The notes: generated by a model from the letters alone, not told the origin. Positions 8,994 to 19,159 are shown, numbered from the stretch's first letter. The stretch: 64,000 nucleotides of DNA from Chitinophaga sp. H8 (GCF_040567655.1 NZ_JBEXAC010000001.1:1674001-1738000), one strand, 5' to 3'. Numbers and translations are program-made.

Positions 8994-10004
8994 ATGGCAA
9001 ATTTTGTTAGCAAAGCACTTATACTGAAATACCTGGATAACAGGTGTACGCCACTGGAAAAAGAACAGGTGGAGCAGTGGTTGCAATTACCCGGAAATGA
9101 GCAGGTACTGGATGAAATATTAACGGAGAAACTGCCGGATGATATACTGGCAGGGGCAGCTGTTGACGTAGCCGTAGAGAAGATGGAGACGTGGCGAACA
9201 ACTTTGCAGCAGCGTATGCTCCCTCCGGTACCTAAGGGGGGAAGGATTAAAAAAATGTTTTTTCGCCAGGTGGCTATCTGGGCTACCGTGTTATTTGGTA
9301 TCGGTTATTACGCCGTGCAGCAGATGGGGCGGCAGCGATCCGGTATTGCTACAGAAGCACTGATGGTGAAAAGAAATGCCATGGGGCAGCGGGCCTCCAT
9401 TACCCTTACGGATGGCTCTGTGATTATGCTTGGCGCAAATAGTCAGCTCACTTATCCTGAAACATTCAATGGCAATACCCGTGAGGTAACACTGGATGGA
9501 GAAGCATTTTTTGAGATCAGCGAGGACCCGCTGCACCCTTTTATTGTTCATACCGGCGATGTGCAAACCAAAGTACTTGGTACCTCTTTCCGGATCAGCG
9601 CTTTTAGTGGCGCTCCGCTCACAGTGGCGGTGGCTACGGGCAAGGTAAGGGTAGATCAGCAGCGCAACGGAGGATGGATGGAACTGGCGGTACTCACCCC
9701 CGGAAGGCAGGTAACCTGGAATGGAAATTCGAATAGTCCGGTGGTAGCAGCGGTAAATGCCGCCGATATAACAGGATGGAAAACCGGACGCCTGGTATTC
9801 AATAACAAAACATTGCAGGAAGTAACTACAGAACTGGAACGATGGTATAATGCAGCGATTGTTTTCCGTCAGCCGGAAAAAGCGCAGGAGCGCATTACAG
9901 TAACACTTTTCAGTGGCGCCTCCCTGGAAAAAACACTACAGACACTAGCGGTGGGCAGCAACTTCAAATACACGATCAACGGAAAGCAGGTCATTATTCA
10001 ATAA
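8994..10004 (+). CDS. FecR-type anti-sigma factor, locus A
   Basis: This 336-residue inner-membrane regulator should bind the sigma factor encoded upstream and read the signal from the TonB receptor encoded downstream. It has a cytoplasmic N-terminal part (about 1-85), one membrane segment at about 89-107 (FFRQVAIWATVLFGIGYYAV), a FecR domain at about 120-215 (ITLTDGSVIMLGANSQLTYP, GEAFFEIS, FIVHTGDVQTKVLGTSFRI) and a C-terminal DUF4974-like domain from about 260 (LVFNNKTLQEVTTELERWYN). Length and order are typical for Bacteroidota. The gap of 205 bases to the receptor gene holds several hairpins. Confidence 0.92.
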   Translation: MANFVSKALILKYLDNRCTPLEKEQVEQWLQLPGNEQVLDEILTEKLPDDILAGAAVDVAVEKMETWRTTLQQRMLPPVPKGGRIKKMFFRQVAIWATVLFGIGYYAVQQMGRQRSGIATEALMVKRNAMGQRASITLTDGSVIMLGANSQLTYPETFNGNTREVTLDGEAFFEISEDPLHPFIVHTGDVQTKVLGTSFRISAFSGAPLTVAVATGKVRVDQQRNGGWMELAVLTPGRQVTWNGNSNSPVVAAVNAADITGWKTGRLVFNNKTLQEVTTELERWYNAAIVFRQPEKAQERITVTLFSGASLEKTLQTLAVGSNFKYTINGKQVIIQ

Positions 10005-10049
10005 CATCTTAAACGAAATTATGCATTAAAAAAAGTACGCAAAAAAAAA

Positions 10050-10082
10050 CGTTCCTGTTTGCCTGGACAGCCTACAGGAACG
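10050..10082 (+). promoter_or_regulatory. Hairpin in the FecR-to-receptor gap, locus A
   Basis: Nine-base arms CGTTCCTGT (10050-10058) and ACAGGAACG (10074-10082) pair perfectly after an A-rich run. No T-run follows, so it may be a weak terminator, a 3' end protector or a leader structure. Confidence 0.55.
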
Positions 10083-10139
10083 CTTATGTATCCTTCCATT
10101 ACCCGTTATGTTTTGGACGACGAAACAGGTAAGGAAAAA

Positions 10140-10187
10140 CCGGACATTGATTTGTCCGGCTGCTAACAGATTTACCGGAAAACCGGT
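10140..10187 (+). promoter_or_regulatory. Two further stem-loops just upstream of the locus A receptor
   Basis: CCGGACA (10140-10146) pairs with TGTCCGG (10153-10159), and ACCGG (10174-10178) pairs with CCGGT (10183-10187) around AAAA. The second ends 22 bases before the receptor ATG and could affect ribosome access. The receptor promoter itself was not recognised. Confidence 0.5.
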
Positions 10188-10209
10188 TTAACCAGTAACA
10201 ATCAAAAGT

Positions 10210-13200
10210 ATGAAAAAAGGATTAAAACATGATCCTTTAGGATGTTTTGTGGCATCCATGCCCAATAATCATAACCATGCGCCGGAGGCTGAGAAGGCCG
10301 CAGGCCTGTCGTCTGCGGGTATCAGGCGCTTGCGCACAATCTACTTCCTGATGAGATGCTCATTTATCTTCCTGGCTATCAAATTCAGTCTTGCCGGGCT
10401 GTTGTATGCAGCGGGCATAAAAGGCCAGGACCTGGATGCCAGACTCAACCTTCACCTGGAAAAGTCCGGTTTGAAAGAAAGCCTGCTTGCCATTGAAATG
10501 AAAACGGGCGTACATTTTCTGCTGCCGGAAGAATTGCTGGCAGGGGTTAAGAAAACAGTTACCGTACACCGGGAGGAAATCAGTGTAAAACATGCACTGG
10601 ATGAAATTTTACTAAATACAAATCTTGCTTACCGGGCCGTCAACGGGTATGTAGTAATTACCCGAAAACCGGTACCTGTTAAAATCACCGGGAGAGTAAC
10701 GGATGGTAAAACAAAAGAACCGCTACCGGGTGTTTCCATCCGGGTAAAAGGCGGCCAGGCCGGTGTGGCAACGGATGCCAACGGATTCTTTACCCTGATG
10801 GTGCCGAAAGAAGGGGCCACGCTGGTAGTGGCCTTCCTGGGATATGAAACCAGGGAAATTAAAGTAACGGCACAATCCGGCCACCTCAATATTGTATTAA
10901 CCGTTTCTTCCCGGCAACTGAGTGCAGTAACGGTAGAAGCACGGCGGAAAACCAATACGGAAATCACCGTACTGCAGGAAAGAAGGAACGCGGCTATCGT
11001 ACAGGATGCAATCTCTGCACAGCAGATAGAACGTACCGGAAGTATTACTACTACACAGGCATTGCAACGTGTGAGCGGGGTAACGGTAACAGATGATAAG
11101 TATGTAGCCATCCGTGGTTTGGGCGACAGAAGTGTGATCGGCCAGCTGAATGGTGCCAGACTGGCTTCTTCAGATCCCGACCGCAGTGCTATCCCTTTAG
11201 ACCTGGTGCCTGCTTCCTTGCTGGATAATATCACTATCTACAAAACTGTAACACCAGACAAACCTGCAGATGCTGCTGCGGGTATCGTAGAACTGAAAAC
11301 AAAATCCGTTCCCGATAAACAAACACTGGAGATCATCGCACAAACAGGTTTTAATTCAAACATCGGTATAGGAGGGCGTGTGAACAGCTTTTATAACAGC
11401 GAGCTTGGTTTCTTTGGTCAGAAAGTAAACAATAAAAATCTTTCGCGCGACTTCCTGGACCTTTCCACGCAATACCCGGGTGGACTGGCGGATATACAAC
11501 GGATGCTGGCCAGCAGTAATGGTCACCCTGCTGCCGAAAAAGAAGCGGCACGTATCAATGGTATCATGCACCGCTTTGATCCGGTGATGACCACCCGCTT
11601 CAAAACGGCCCCGCTGAACCAGTTATATTCCGCTACCTATGGTAATAGCTTCAAGATATTCAGGTCGCACCGCATTGGTATTATTGGGGGCGCTAATTAT
11701 TACCGGCGCGCCACAGATGTATATGGTGGTGATCTTACACAATACAGTATCTACCAGGGTGTGATTACCGGCAATCCGGATGTATACAGCCCCCGAAATA
11801 TTCCTAACTATATTACGCCCAACAACCTGTATATGGGCAAGTACCAGACCTATAAGGAAAATACCGGTACAGAAACCCTTAACTATGGAGTGTTGGGCGG
11901 CCTCACCTATCAGTTCAATCCCCGCCATGAGGTGAGCTTTCAATACCTGGGCAGCTGGGGCAGCGAGGCACAGGCGATCAATATGAATGGAAAGTATGAA
12001 TATACCGGTTTGCCGGGGGATGTAGCCAGCACTATTTATTCGCTGAAACAAACCCGCCGTAATCTCAATACCTATAATTTCCAGGGAGAACACAAACTAT
12101 TGGCAGGGGAGTATGCTCCCCGGTTAAGCTATAACCTGGCTACCTCTACTTCCAGTCAGAATGATCCAGATTTCCGGTTTATTACACTCACGGATTACAC
12201 GCCCCGTGGTGGTGGATGGTACAGGCAACCGGTTATTGAGGCTCCCGGCGGTGCAGGAGAGGAGTATGTATATACGAAAAACCTTTATGCGCTCAACTCT
12301 GGCTATGTAAACGGATTCAGTACATATGGCATCATTCAGGCAGAACCCAACGGACGCCGTTGGAGAAAGCTGGATGAAACCAACTATAACTATAAGGCAG
12401 ACCTGGCAATACCTTTTAAAATACTAGGCCACCGGCAGGAGTTTAAAACAGGGTTTAACTACCTGAACCGTGATCGCAAATTCAGGGAAAACATGCTCTT
12501 CCTGCCAGGTTCTAATTTCACCCCCTATGGTGCAGTGCCCTTGTATGCTGTGGAAGGCAACCTCGACAGGCTGGTAAGCCCCGAAATAATCGGTATCCGC
12601 CCCCGCTCGGGGAATACCAGTGAAGGTGCCAGCCCGGTGGGTGGATTCATGTACAACAGTCAGAAATCACCGAACAACTATACCGGATTTTTTGAAACAA
12701 CGGCTTTTTACGGTATGTTGGACCTGCACCCGATCGAAAATTTACGTTTGGCCGGTGGGGTTAGATTTGAACGCACCAATATCCAGTCTGCAGTAGATAC
12801 CTCCAATGTATTCCTGGACCCTGCACTTACAAAAAAAGACGGGAACGGGAATGCAGTACCAGTGGTGTTGATCAATCCTAATACGGTATACAAAACCACT
12901 TACAAACCATACTATTCCGCCAATCTTACCTATACATTCAAGAGCAATATGAACTTCAGGCTGGCCTACAATACTACACTGGCAAGGCCGGAACTGCGGG
13001 AGCTGACAAATGTATTCGAGTTTGATGCTTTCCAGATGGGACTGGTAGTAGGCAATCCCAAACTGGTGAACCAGCATACGGAAAACCTGGATTTCCGCTG
13101 GGAGTGGTTCCCTGCTGCAGGGGAGGTAATCTCTGCATCCCTGTTTGGCAAACGGATCAATAATCAACTGGTAAAAGTATTCAGTCTGAAAACAGATGGG

Positions 13201-13791
13201 CTGGCTGCAAAATATCCGGAGTATCCTACCATCCAGTTTCAGAACGATCCTAATACCGGTACAGTGTGGGGAATGGAGCTGGAACTGGTAAAAGACCTGG
13301 GCAAAATATGGGAGCCGGCTAAATACTTTTTCTTTGGCTCCAATTTATTACTCGCACAGAGCAATATCAAAAAAACAAAGGAGCGCTATGATGCCAATAA
13401 ATCACTGGACAGGCATACTCCTGAAAACAGCCCACTCTTTGAGCAGGCGCCGTATTCTGTGAATCTCTGGCTTAATTACAACAACAAATCATCAGGTACC
13501 GATCTTACAGCCACCTTTAATATGGTAGGAGAACGGCTTATACAGATCAATCTCACCGGTGAACCAGACCTCTACACCCGGCCTGTTCCGGTGCTGGACT
13601 TTGTGTTCAGCCAGCGCCTTACCAAACGTGTCCTCTTTAAAGGATATGCTAAAAATATACTGAATCCTGCTGTTGAAACAGTATATGCCAATCCGGGTTC
13701 TGGTGGCTTATGGTATGGAGGAAAATACATCAACAGGAGCTTCAAAAGAGGCAGCGAGATTATGATGGGCTTTACGGTAAACCTGTACTAA
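10210..13791 (+). CDS. TonB-dependent receptor/signal transducer with STN domain, locus A
   Basis: This 1193-residue outer-membrane receptor can both import a ligand and signal to FecR. Its N-terminus is long: about 47 residues before the hydrophobic signal segment at 48-68. A secretin/TonB short N-terminal (STN) domain spans about 75-152, a carboxypeptidase-regulatory-like domain about 158-233 (ITGRVTDGKTKEPLPGVSI), a plug about 255-365 (ALQRVSGVTV, IRGLGDR), and a barrel runs to the aromatic end (MGFTVNLY). The plug resembles the non-SusC receptors with IYKT.TPD motifs rather than RagA/SusC, and no SusD gene follows. The next gene is 18 bases away, opening a tight eight-gene run. The ligand is unknown. 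The first ATG was kept, though an in-frame ATG at residue 48 would give a more usual signal peptide. Confidence 0.9.
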   Translation: MKKGLKHDPLGCFVASMPNNHNHAPEAEKAAGLSSAGIRRLRTIYFLMRCSFIFLAIKFSLAGLLYAAGIKGQDLDARLNLHLEKSGLKESLLAIEMKTGVHFLLPEELLAGVKKTVTVHREEISVKHALDEILLNTNLAYRAVNGYVVITRKPVPVKITGRVTDGKTKEPLPGVSIRVKGGQAGVATDANGFFTLMVPKEGATLVVAFLGYETREIKVTAQSGHLNIVLTVSSRQLSAVTVEARRKTNTEITVLQERRNAAIVQDAISAQQIERTGSITTTQALQRVSGVTVTDDKYVAIRGLGDRSVIGQLNGARLASSDPDRSAIPLDLVPASLLDNITIYKTVTPDKPADAAAGIVELKTKSVPDKQTLEIIAQTGFNSNIGIGGRVNSFYNSELGFFGQKVNNKNLSRDFLDLSTQYPGGLADIQRMLASSNGHPAAEKEAARINGIMHRFDPVMTTRFKTAPLNQLYSATYGNSFKIFRSHRIGIIGGANYYRRATDVYGGDLTQYSIYQGVITGNPDVYSPRNIPNYITPNNLYMGKYQTYKENTGTETLNYGVLGGLTYQFNPRHEVSFQYLGSWGSEAQAINMNGKYEYTGLPGDVASTIYSLKQTRRNLNTYNFQGEHKLLAGEYAPRLSYNLATSTSSQNDPDFRFITLTDYTPRGGGWYRQPVIEAPGGAGEEYVYTKNLYALNSGYVNGFSTYGIIQAEPNGRRWRKLDETNYNYKADLAIPFKILGHRQEFKTGFNYLNRDRKFRENMLFLPGSNFTPYGAVPLYAVEGNLDRLVSPEIIGIRPRSGNTSEGASPVGGFMYNSQKSPNNYTGFFETTAFYGMLDLHPIENLRLAGGVRFERTNIQSAVDTSNVFLDPALTKKDGNGNAVPVVLINPNTVYKTTYKPYYSANLTYTFKSNMNFRLAYNTTLARPELRELTNVFEFDAFQMGLVVGNPKLVNQHTENLDFRWEWFPAAGEVISASLFGKRINNQLVKVFSLKTDGLAAKYPEYPTIQFQNDPNTGTVWGMELELVKDLGKIWEPAKYFFFGSNLLLAQSNIKKTKERYDANKSLDRHTPENSPLFEQAPYSVNLWLNYNNKSSGTDLTATFNMVGERLIQINLTGEPDLYTRPVPVLDFVFSQRLTKRVLFKGYAKNILNPAVETVYANPGSGGLWYGGKYINRSFKRGSEIMMGFTVNLY

Positions 13792-13809
13792 ATAATAAAC
13801 GTATCAAGC

Positions 13810-15558
13810 ATGAAATATAATTATGCAAGACTGTTCCACCTGATCTGTCTGTGCGCATGGCTGTTGTCTGCCTGCAAAAAAGATAAACTGGATCATGCAC
13901 GTGATAACAGGATCATTAAAGACGGGCAGGAAAATTCCGGGGTACGCCTGGTAAATACCAATGGATATAATCAGGTGATTGTAAACGGTGATACACTCAC
14001 CAACTATGTAGTCATTACCGATCCGCCGGAGCCCGGTACTAATCCCTGGGAATATCCCGGTACCCGGTTCTTTCCTAAAAATGGGAAGTTGGGAAATACC
14101 TGGTATCTCCCCCGGTCGCTATTATTGCAGGATGGTACGGCTACGGTAAAAGTGGATATCCGGAGTGCGAAGCAAGCTGCCTATAATATGGAGTTTAAAG
14201 TACAGGAAGATTATAATCTGCCAATGGATTATTACCTGCTGAAAACAAAAGAGGAGCCTTATATTGTGGAATCGCCACCATCGGTAGTGGCTGTTCCGCG
14301 TGGTGTGATTGCACCTGCCCGTCCGGACCATTTCAAGATCCGGGTAGTGAATATGGCTGCCCGTTTAACCTCACAGTTTCAGGATGTAGAAAATGTGGCA
14401 CTACCCTTAACACTTACCTGGGCAGATGGTACAAGGGTAAACCCTGCTACCAGCAATATTGCGCCGGGGCATTACTCGGAGTATATAGAACTGCCTTATG
14501 GTACCTGTCAGTTCAAATTGCTGACGCCTTCCGGTACGCAGGTAACAGCTATGCCATACAACTTTACGGAAGGCATAGATGTAATAGATCCTGCTACCTC
14601 CACCATTACCAGGCCCGCATCGGGGCGGCCACATACCGTGACCACAGCGCTTACCTTCGCTCCGGTGATGACTTATCAGCCGGGCGGAATCTATACCATT
14701 TATATTGCTCCGAAAACGATCACCATTCCATACTATAATGGCAATCCGGGTGAAACGGTTACGATGGTACAGAATGCCTTTGATGTGATAACAGATGCCA
14801 GTCTTCCGCTGAATAACACTTATGCCAGGGTACAATGGGTAAATGCATTACCAGGAAGTAAGGGCCTGTCACTGCGCCTGAACGGACAAAAGCTGGGAGC
14901 TGCACCTGCCTTTGGAGAAGTAGGGGAATATGCTGCCTGTATTGTAGGGAGTGCAGAGCTGATTACAGCAGATGCTGCCGGCAAACCACTGGCTACCCTG
15001 TCGTATGCACTGAAAGAAGGCCTGAACTATACTGCATGGGTACACGAAGATACCGCGGGAAAAGTGGCTATCACGATGGTGTCCAACAACCTGAGTGGTA
15101 CTTACACCCGGGTGGGGGATAATGGCCAGGATGCCACCTATAGTGCTTACAAAAAAACATACCCTTTTGATATCCGCTTTATGAACTTCTGTAAAGACCT
15201 GCCTTACGTCACCTTCACGGAGGCTAATGGACAGTCTTTTGGGAATCGCCTGTGCGAAAATCTGCAGCCCGGTATAGTGCCGTTTGGAGAAATACCTTAT
15301 ATCGGAAAGGGGGCAGCTTCTCCGGCTTACGAAGTAAAGGTGTACCGTTCTTCCCCCCAGGTAGTGCCCGGTACCTGGTTGTCCGACATCCCATCCATAC
15401 CTAGCCGTGCGCTGATTGCACAGCCTGAATTGTATGTGCGCGGTACATTGCCCATGCATGAGCCGGGTATTTATACCATCGCACTGATTGGAGGATATAA
15501 ACAGGGCACCCCTGCCGGAGAGAAAGCGCGGATGATTATTGTTAAACATACCAAATAG
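13810..15558 (+). CDS. DUF4397-like surface lipoprotein, locus A
   Basis: This 582-residue protein has a lipoprotein signal (LICLCAWLLSAC, then KKDKLDHARD); charged residues directly after the Cys resemble the surface-export signal of Bacteroidota lipoproteins. The rest is beta-rich. Two segments resemble DUF4397-type domains: about 175-260 (FKIRVVNMAARL, then GHYSEYIELPYGTCQFKL) and about 335-430 (TYARVQWVNALPGSKGLSLR, then LSYALKEGLNYTAWVHED). It lies 18 bases after the receptor and 4 bases before the next gene, the place where a SusD would sit in a normal Sus pair. A ligand-capturing partner of the receptor is a reasonable guess, not shown. Confidence 0.75.
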   Translation: MKYNYARLFHLICLCAWLLSACKKDKLDHARDNRIIKDGQENSGVRLVNTNGYNQVIVNGDTLTNYVVITDPPEPGTNPWEYPGTRFFPKNGKLGNTWYLPRSLLLQDGTATVKVDIRSAKQAAYNMEFKVQEDYNLPMDYYLLKTKEEPYIVESPPSVVAVPRGVIAPARPDHFKIRVVNMAARLTSQFQDVENVALPLTLTWADGTRVNPATSNIAPGHYSEYIELPYGTCQFKLLTPSGTQVTAMPYNFTEGIDVIDPATSTITRPASGRPHTVTTALTFAPVMTYQPGGIYTIYIAPKTITIPYYNGNPGETVTMVQNAFDVITDASLPLNNTYARVQWVNALPGSKGLSLRLNGQKLGAAPAFGEVGEYAACIVGSAELITADAAGKPLATLSYALKEGLNYTAWVHEDTAGKVAITMVSNNLSGTYTRVGDNGQDATYSAYKKTYPFDIRFMNFCKDLPYVTFTEANGQSFGNRLCENLQPGIVPFGEIPYIGKGAASPAYEVKVYRSSPQVVPGTWLSDIPSIPSRALIAQPELYVRGTLPMHEPGIYTIALIGGYKQGTPAGEKARMIIVKHTK

Positions 15559-15562
15559 GAAT

Positions 15563-16750
15563 ATGTACAAGCTACTTATACGATACGCAATTGCAGCGGG
15601 CCTGTTGTTAGGAATGGCCGCATGCAGCAAAGTGGAATATACCCGCATCGATGCACCTGCCTACCTGCGGGTATTCAATAACCTGAATTACTCCATCGGG
15701 CTGGCCAATAAAGATCAGCGTCAACCTTTTCTCACCATGTTGATAGACCCGGTGATGGATGCCGATGGTATACCGGCAGGGGCAGCTATTGTGGGAGATT
15801 TTCTGGATCAGCGCGACTGGTATGCACCGCCTTATCCCTCTCACGTAGGCAGCAGCACCTCAGTTAATAATCCGGAATATCCCGGAAAAGAAAATGTACT
15901 GGTAGGCCCGGTGCTGAACGGTTTTGATCTTTCCAGCTGGGCACAGATCCCGTCAGGCAAACACCGTTTTATGTTCATGTACCGGCCCCGGAATACCGTG
16001 CCGTTTGGTCAACTGGAAGCAAAACTCAGGAATATTGTATTGCTGGATACCACGATCACCCTGATTGAAAAAGAAGTATATACCATGCACATCCTGCAAA
16101 AGGATTTTGAGACTAAAGAGAATGGCATCCTGGTAAGGAAAGAGCAATTTCATAAACTCCCCTTGTCGGATTCCATGATGTATGTCAACTTCTACAACAT
16201 GAGCGCCAAAGGTTTCTGGAATTCGGATGACAACCGGAAGCCTACTTACAACATCGGGGCCTTACTGAACAATGGTATCAAGGATCACGCCAACGTATGG
16301 TATTCTCTTTTCAAAGGGAACAGCCTGTCCAGTCCGCTGCCCGCTTACCAGTTCCGTTTTCTCACGGCTATACATAGAAATACTTCTTCCGATTCGGTAG
16401 CTACCTATTTCAGTATCCCGCTTTTTGCAGATAGTGCTTCCAACGGTATCCACACTGGTGTATGGCAGCGCTTTTCTGTGATGGCAGTAGGGATGGACCC
16501 ATCTACGAATCCATATAATGATAACGCCAACAATACCTATGGTAACTATGGCATCATCACCTGTTACAATAATGGTTTGGACAAACCGGTTAGTGAAAGA
16601 AAAGCCTGGATGTTGCCAAATATGCTGGTCAATATCCACTCCGGCGTTTACAATCCCCGTTCGTTCGCTACCGTGAATACCATCGAGATTGTAAACGGTG
16701 TCGCTTATCTCACCACGATACAACGAAAATATCCACCACCGGTTTATTGA
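15563..16750 (+). CDS. Lipoprotein of unknown function, locus A
   Basis: I do not recognise a named domain. The ATG at 15563 gives MYKLLIRYAIAAGLLLGMAAC, a clear lipobox, and a mature part of about 375 residues; an in-frame TTG at 15539 would overlap the previous gene and spoil the signal peptide. The start of the mature part (PAYLRVFNNLNYS) and the phrase WAQIPSGKHRFMFMYRP weakly recall DUF4397-type proteins, like its neighbour, so the two may be divergent relatives. Gaps of 4 bases upstream and 39 downstream place it in the locus A operon. Confidence 0.7.
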   Translation: MYKLLIRYAIAAGLLLGMAACSKVEYTRIDAPAYLRVFNNLNYSIGLANKDQRQPFLTMLIDPVMDADGIPAGAAIVGDFLDQRDWYAPPYPSHVGSSTSVNNPEYPGKENVLVGPVLNGFDLSSWAQIPSGKHRFMFMYRPRNTVPFGQLEAKLRNIVLLDTTITLIEKEVYTMHILQKDFETKENGILVRKEQFHKLPLSDSMMYVNFYNMSAKGFWNSDDNRKPTYNIGALLNNGIKDHANVWYSLFKGNSLSSPLPAYQFRFLTAIHRNTSSDSVATYFSIPLFADSASNGIHTGVWQRFSVMAVGMDPSTNPYNDNANNTYGNYGIITCYNNGLDKPVSERKAWMLPNMLVNIHSGVYNPRSFATVNTIEIVNGVAYLTTIQRKYPPPVY

Positions 16751-16789
16751 GGTAAAGGATATTATCATTCACACACAAAACAACCAGGG

Positions 16790-17848
16790 ATGAAATCATA
16801 TTATCATCATTTATACAAACTGTTATTATGCCTGCTGCCCTTTGTGGTTTCGTGCAAGCATGAGCAACTGGAAATATACACAGAGCATGTCAGCTACAGG
16901 CCGGGTGGCGACTTCATTAAAAACAACTACGACCTCTCCATGTTTGCAGCAGCGATTGAAAAAGCAGGACTCATGGAAGAACTGAACGGACCAGGTCCAT
17001 TCACTATACTGGCACCCAGTAACCAGGCTTTTTATGAACTGGGCTTACAACGGCCCTCTGATTTTGACCGCCTGAATAAAGACAGCCTCCGTTTTATGAT
17101 GCAGTATCATGTGCTGAACAGAAGACTGAACACACGGGATATCCCGGTAAAGGGTGTGGACGTTAGGTATGCTACACTGGCGGATGGAAAGGAGATCTAT
17201 GTATCCAACGAAACAAATGGACCTTTATACAACCGTTATCATTTCAATGGTTCATTAAGCACTCCTGCTGATGTGACGATTACCAATGGTACGCTTCATG
17301 TGCTCAATAAAGTAATGAAGTATGAAAAGGGTACGGTGAGAGACTGGCTTGAAAAGCGGAAAGACTACAGCATCATTACGGCTGCATTTAAAAAATTCGG
17401 TTTCTGGAAACTGCTGGCAGAGGATGGCCCGTTTACCGTGTTTGCACCGGATAATGCAGCTTTTGAAAAAAGTGGTATTGATATAGCCGCCATCGAAAAA
17501 ATGGATACCAGCGCCTTTTATGGCAACCGCTTATTTGGTGTGTATATACAACGCGTCCGTAATTATTTCATCTCAGATTTTATCGTGTTTAAGACAAATA
17601 ACAATGAGTATTCCCTGTCCGATTATATCTACGGTGATAATTATTACCTGACCATGCAGGCGGAAGAAGCATGGCCCAAAAAAGATTTGTTGTTTTCGGT
17701 GATGGTGCGTACGGCAAAGGATTATCCTTATGAGGTATTGCCCAAAGCCGATGGTTGCGAATTAGCCAGGAGAGACAATCTGACAGATAATGGTATTGTT
17801 CAACCAATGGTGACGCTGGCGGTGCAGCCCAAAGATGCCACCAAATAA
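16790..17848 (+). CDS. Fasciclin (FAS1) lipoprotein 1, locus A
   Basis: This 352-residue lipoprotein (signal ending LLPFVVSC, then KHEQ) has two FAS1 domains. The first, about 45-175, carries GPFTILAPSNQAF, the YHVLNRRLNTRDI helix and ITNGTLHVLNKVM. The second, from about 190, has GPFTVFAPDNAAF but then a shorter, diverged C-terminal half. FAS1 domains act in cell-surface adhesion and protein contacts; their bacterial ligands are mostly unknown. It is the first of three adjacent FAS1 lipoprotein genes (gaps of 30 and 16 bases), probably made by duplication. Confidence 0.9.
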   Translation: MKSYYHHLYKLLLCLLPFVVSCKHEQLEIYTEHVSYRPGGDFIKNNYDLSMFAAAIEKAGLMEELNGPGPFTILAPSNQAFYELGLQRPSDFDRLNKDSLRFMMQYHVLNRRLNTRDIPVKGVDVRYATLADGKEIYVSNETNGPLYNRYHFNGSLSTPADVTITNGTLHVLNKVMKYEKGTVRDWLEKRKDYSIITAAFKKFGFWKLLAEDGPFTVFAPDNAAFEKSGIDIAAIEKMDTSAFYGNRLFGVYIQRVRNYFISDFIVFKTNNNEYSLSDYIYGDNYYLTMQAEEAWPKKDLLFSVMVRTAKDYPYEVLPKADGCELARRDNLTDNGIVQPMVTLAVQPKDATK

Positions 17849-17878
17849 AACAGGGTAAACGACCTAAAACATTGTATC

Positions 17879-19159
17879 ATGAATACTGCAAAAAAAATAT
17901 GGCTGGCACTGGTCATCATTATCATATCAGCTGCCTGCAGAAAGGCAGAATTTATGCCGGCACCTGAAGGAGTGAAAGTGGCTTATGAAGAGATAGACAG
18001 TACGCTGCTGGACGTATTGAAAAGGCCTGAATACTCCCTTTTCAACAAAGCCTGGAATAAAAGTAATATGAATGGGTTGCTGGCGAAAGAATGGACCAAA
18101 ACAGCACAGTTTACGCTGCTGGTACCGGATGATGCGGCTATGCGCAAAGCAGGATTGGATAATGCCGGTATTGATGGCGCATCAAGGGAACAACTGGACA
18201 GCCTGCTGATGTATCATACCCTGAGTGGTAAAGTGGAGATAACCGCCATGCAAACGCAAGTGGGAAACATACAATGGTCCACTTTGCTGCTCAATCCTTT
18301 GTATACCGAAATGTTGAATAGTCACGGCTCTGCCGTAACTAAGGAGATGCCCTACCGCTACCGCCAGTTTCTGGCACTTACATCGGAAGGACAATTGCTG
18401 GTCAATGGGATAAAGGTGGGTAAGCCTGCTCCTATAGCCGCCAGAAATGGTGCGGTATGGCAGGTAGACAGGGTATTGAAACCAGCCAGGAAGAACCTGT
18501 TACAAACGCTGGAAGCGGATGGTCGCTTTACCTTATACCTGGAAGCATTGAGACTGAGTGATAGTCTTTATGAAACCATCCCTGAACTCTACCCATATTC
18601 CATCGGAGAATATTGGTTTGCCAAAACACGGCTTAATACCACGATAGCAAGGATGGATTGGGGTTGTGAGTGCATCGTGTATGAGTTCGGGAAATTGGGC
18701 AGGGGGGGGCGGATGGCCCTGTTTGCGCCTACTGATGATGCTTTTCGCCGGGTAGGATTGCGCAATGTGGATGATCTCCGTGTATTAAACAATCGGTTTA
18801 AACCATACATGAATGAACAATATGCGATGGTAGGCCATGCGCCGCTGGATTCCCTGCTTTCATTCCATGCCTGGGGCATACAACGGGGCATGCTGGCCGT
18901 AGGTATTCCCCCGATTTTTTACGCTAATGATTTTATACCTGCCATCATGGACCAGATAGTACTGGGTGATGGACAATCAACAGGAGTAACGGTGGAGCTC
19001 CCTTTACGTTTCTCAAAAGATGGCAATGGTCGTGTGCAGTTGCAGGTAAAAGGCAGTACCGCCGAAAAGGCTACCATCATTGACCCCGATATCGAATGCA
19101 TCCAGGGGCCTATTCATGTGGTAGACAGGTTGTTGATCCGTCCAGGCTTTTCTTTCTAA
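17879..19159 (+). CDS. Fasciclin (FAS1) lipoprotein 2, locus A
   Basis: This is a 426-residue lipoprotein with a signal ending IIISAAC followed by RKAEF. The first FAS1 domain, about 40-205, has FTLLVPDDAAMRKAG, LLMYHTLSGKVEI and NGAVWQVDRVLKP. The second, about 210-420, has ALFAPTDDAFRRVGL, LLSFHAWGIQRGM and GPIHVVDRLLIRP, with a larger insert holding WGCECIVYEFGK. It is the middle and longest of the three FAS1 proteins. The three differ in sequence, so they probably have distinct partners, perhaps forming a surface complex with the receptors encoded on each side. Confidence 0.9.
   Translation: MNTAKKIWLALVIIIISAACRKAEFMPAPEGVKVAYEEIDSTLLDVLKRPEYSLFNKAWNKSNMNGLLAKEWTKTAQFTLLVPDDAAMRKAGLDNAGIDGASREQLDSLLMYHTLSGKVEITAMQTQVGNIQWSTLLLNPLYTEMLNSHGSAVTKEMPYRYRQFLALTSEGQLLVNGIKVGKPAPIAARNGAVWQVDRVLKPARKNLLQTLEADGRFTLYLEALRLSDSLYETIPELYPYSIGEYWFAKTRLNTTIARMDWGCECIVYEFGKLGRGGRMALFAPTDDAFRRVGLRNVDDLRVLNNRFKPYMNEQYAMVGHAPLDSLLSFHAWGIQRGMLAVGIPPIFYANDFIPAIMDQIVLGDGQSTGVTVELPLRFSKDGNGRVQLQVKGSTAEKATIIDPDIECIQGPIHVVDRLLIRPGFSF

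Noticed and set aside
13810..16750. SusD partner for the locus A receptor
   Set aside because: Neither lipoprotein shows the SusD helix line with RAxxYxxLxxxYG or other SusD motifs.
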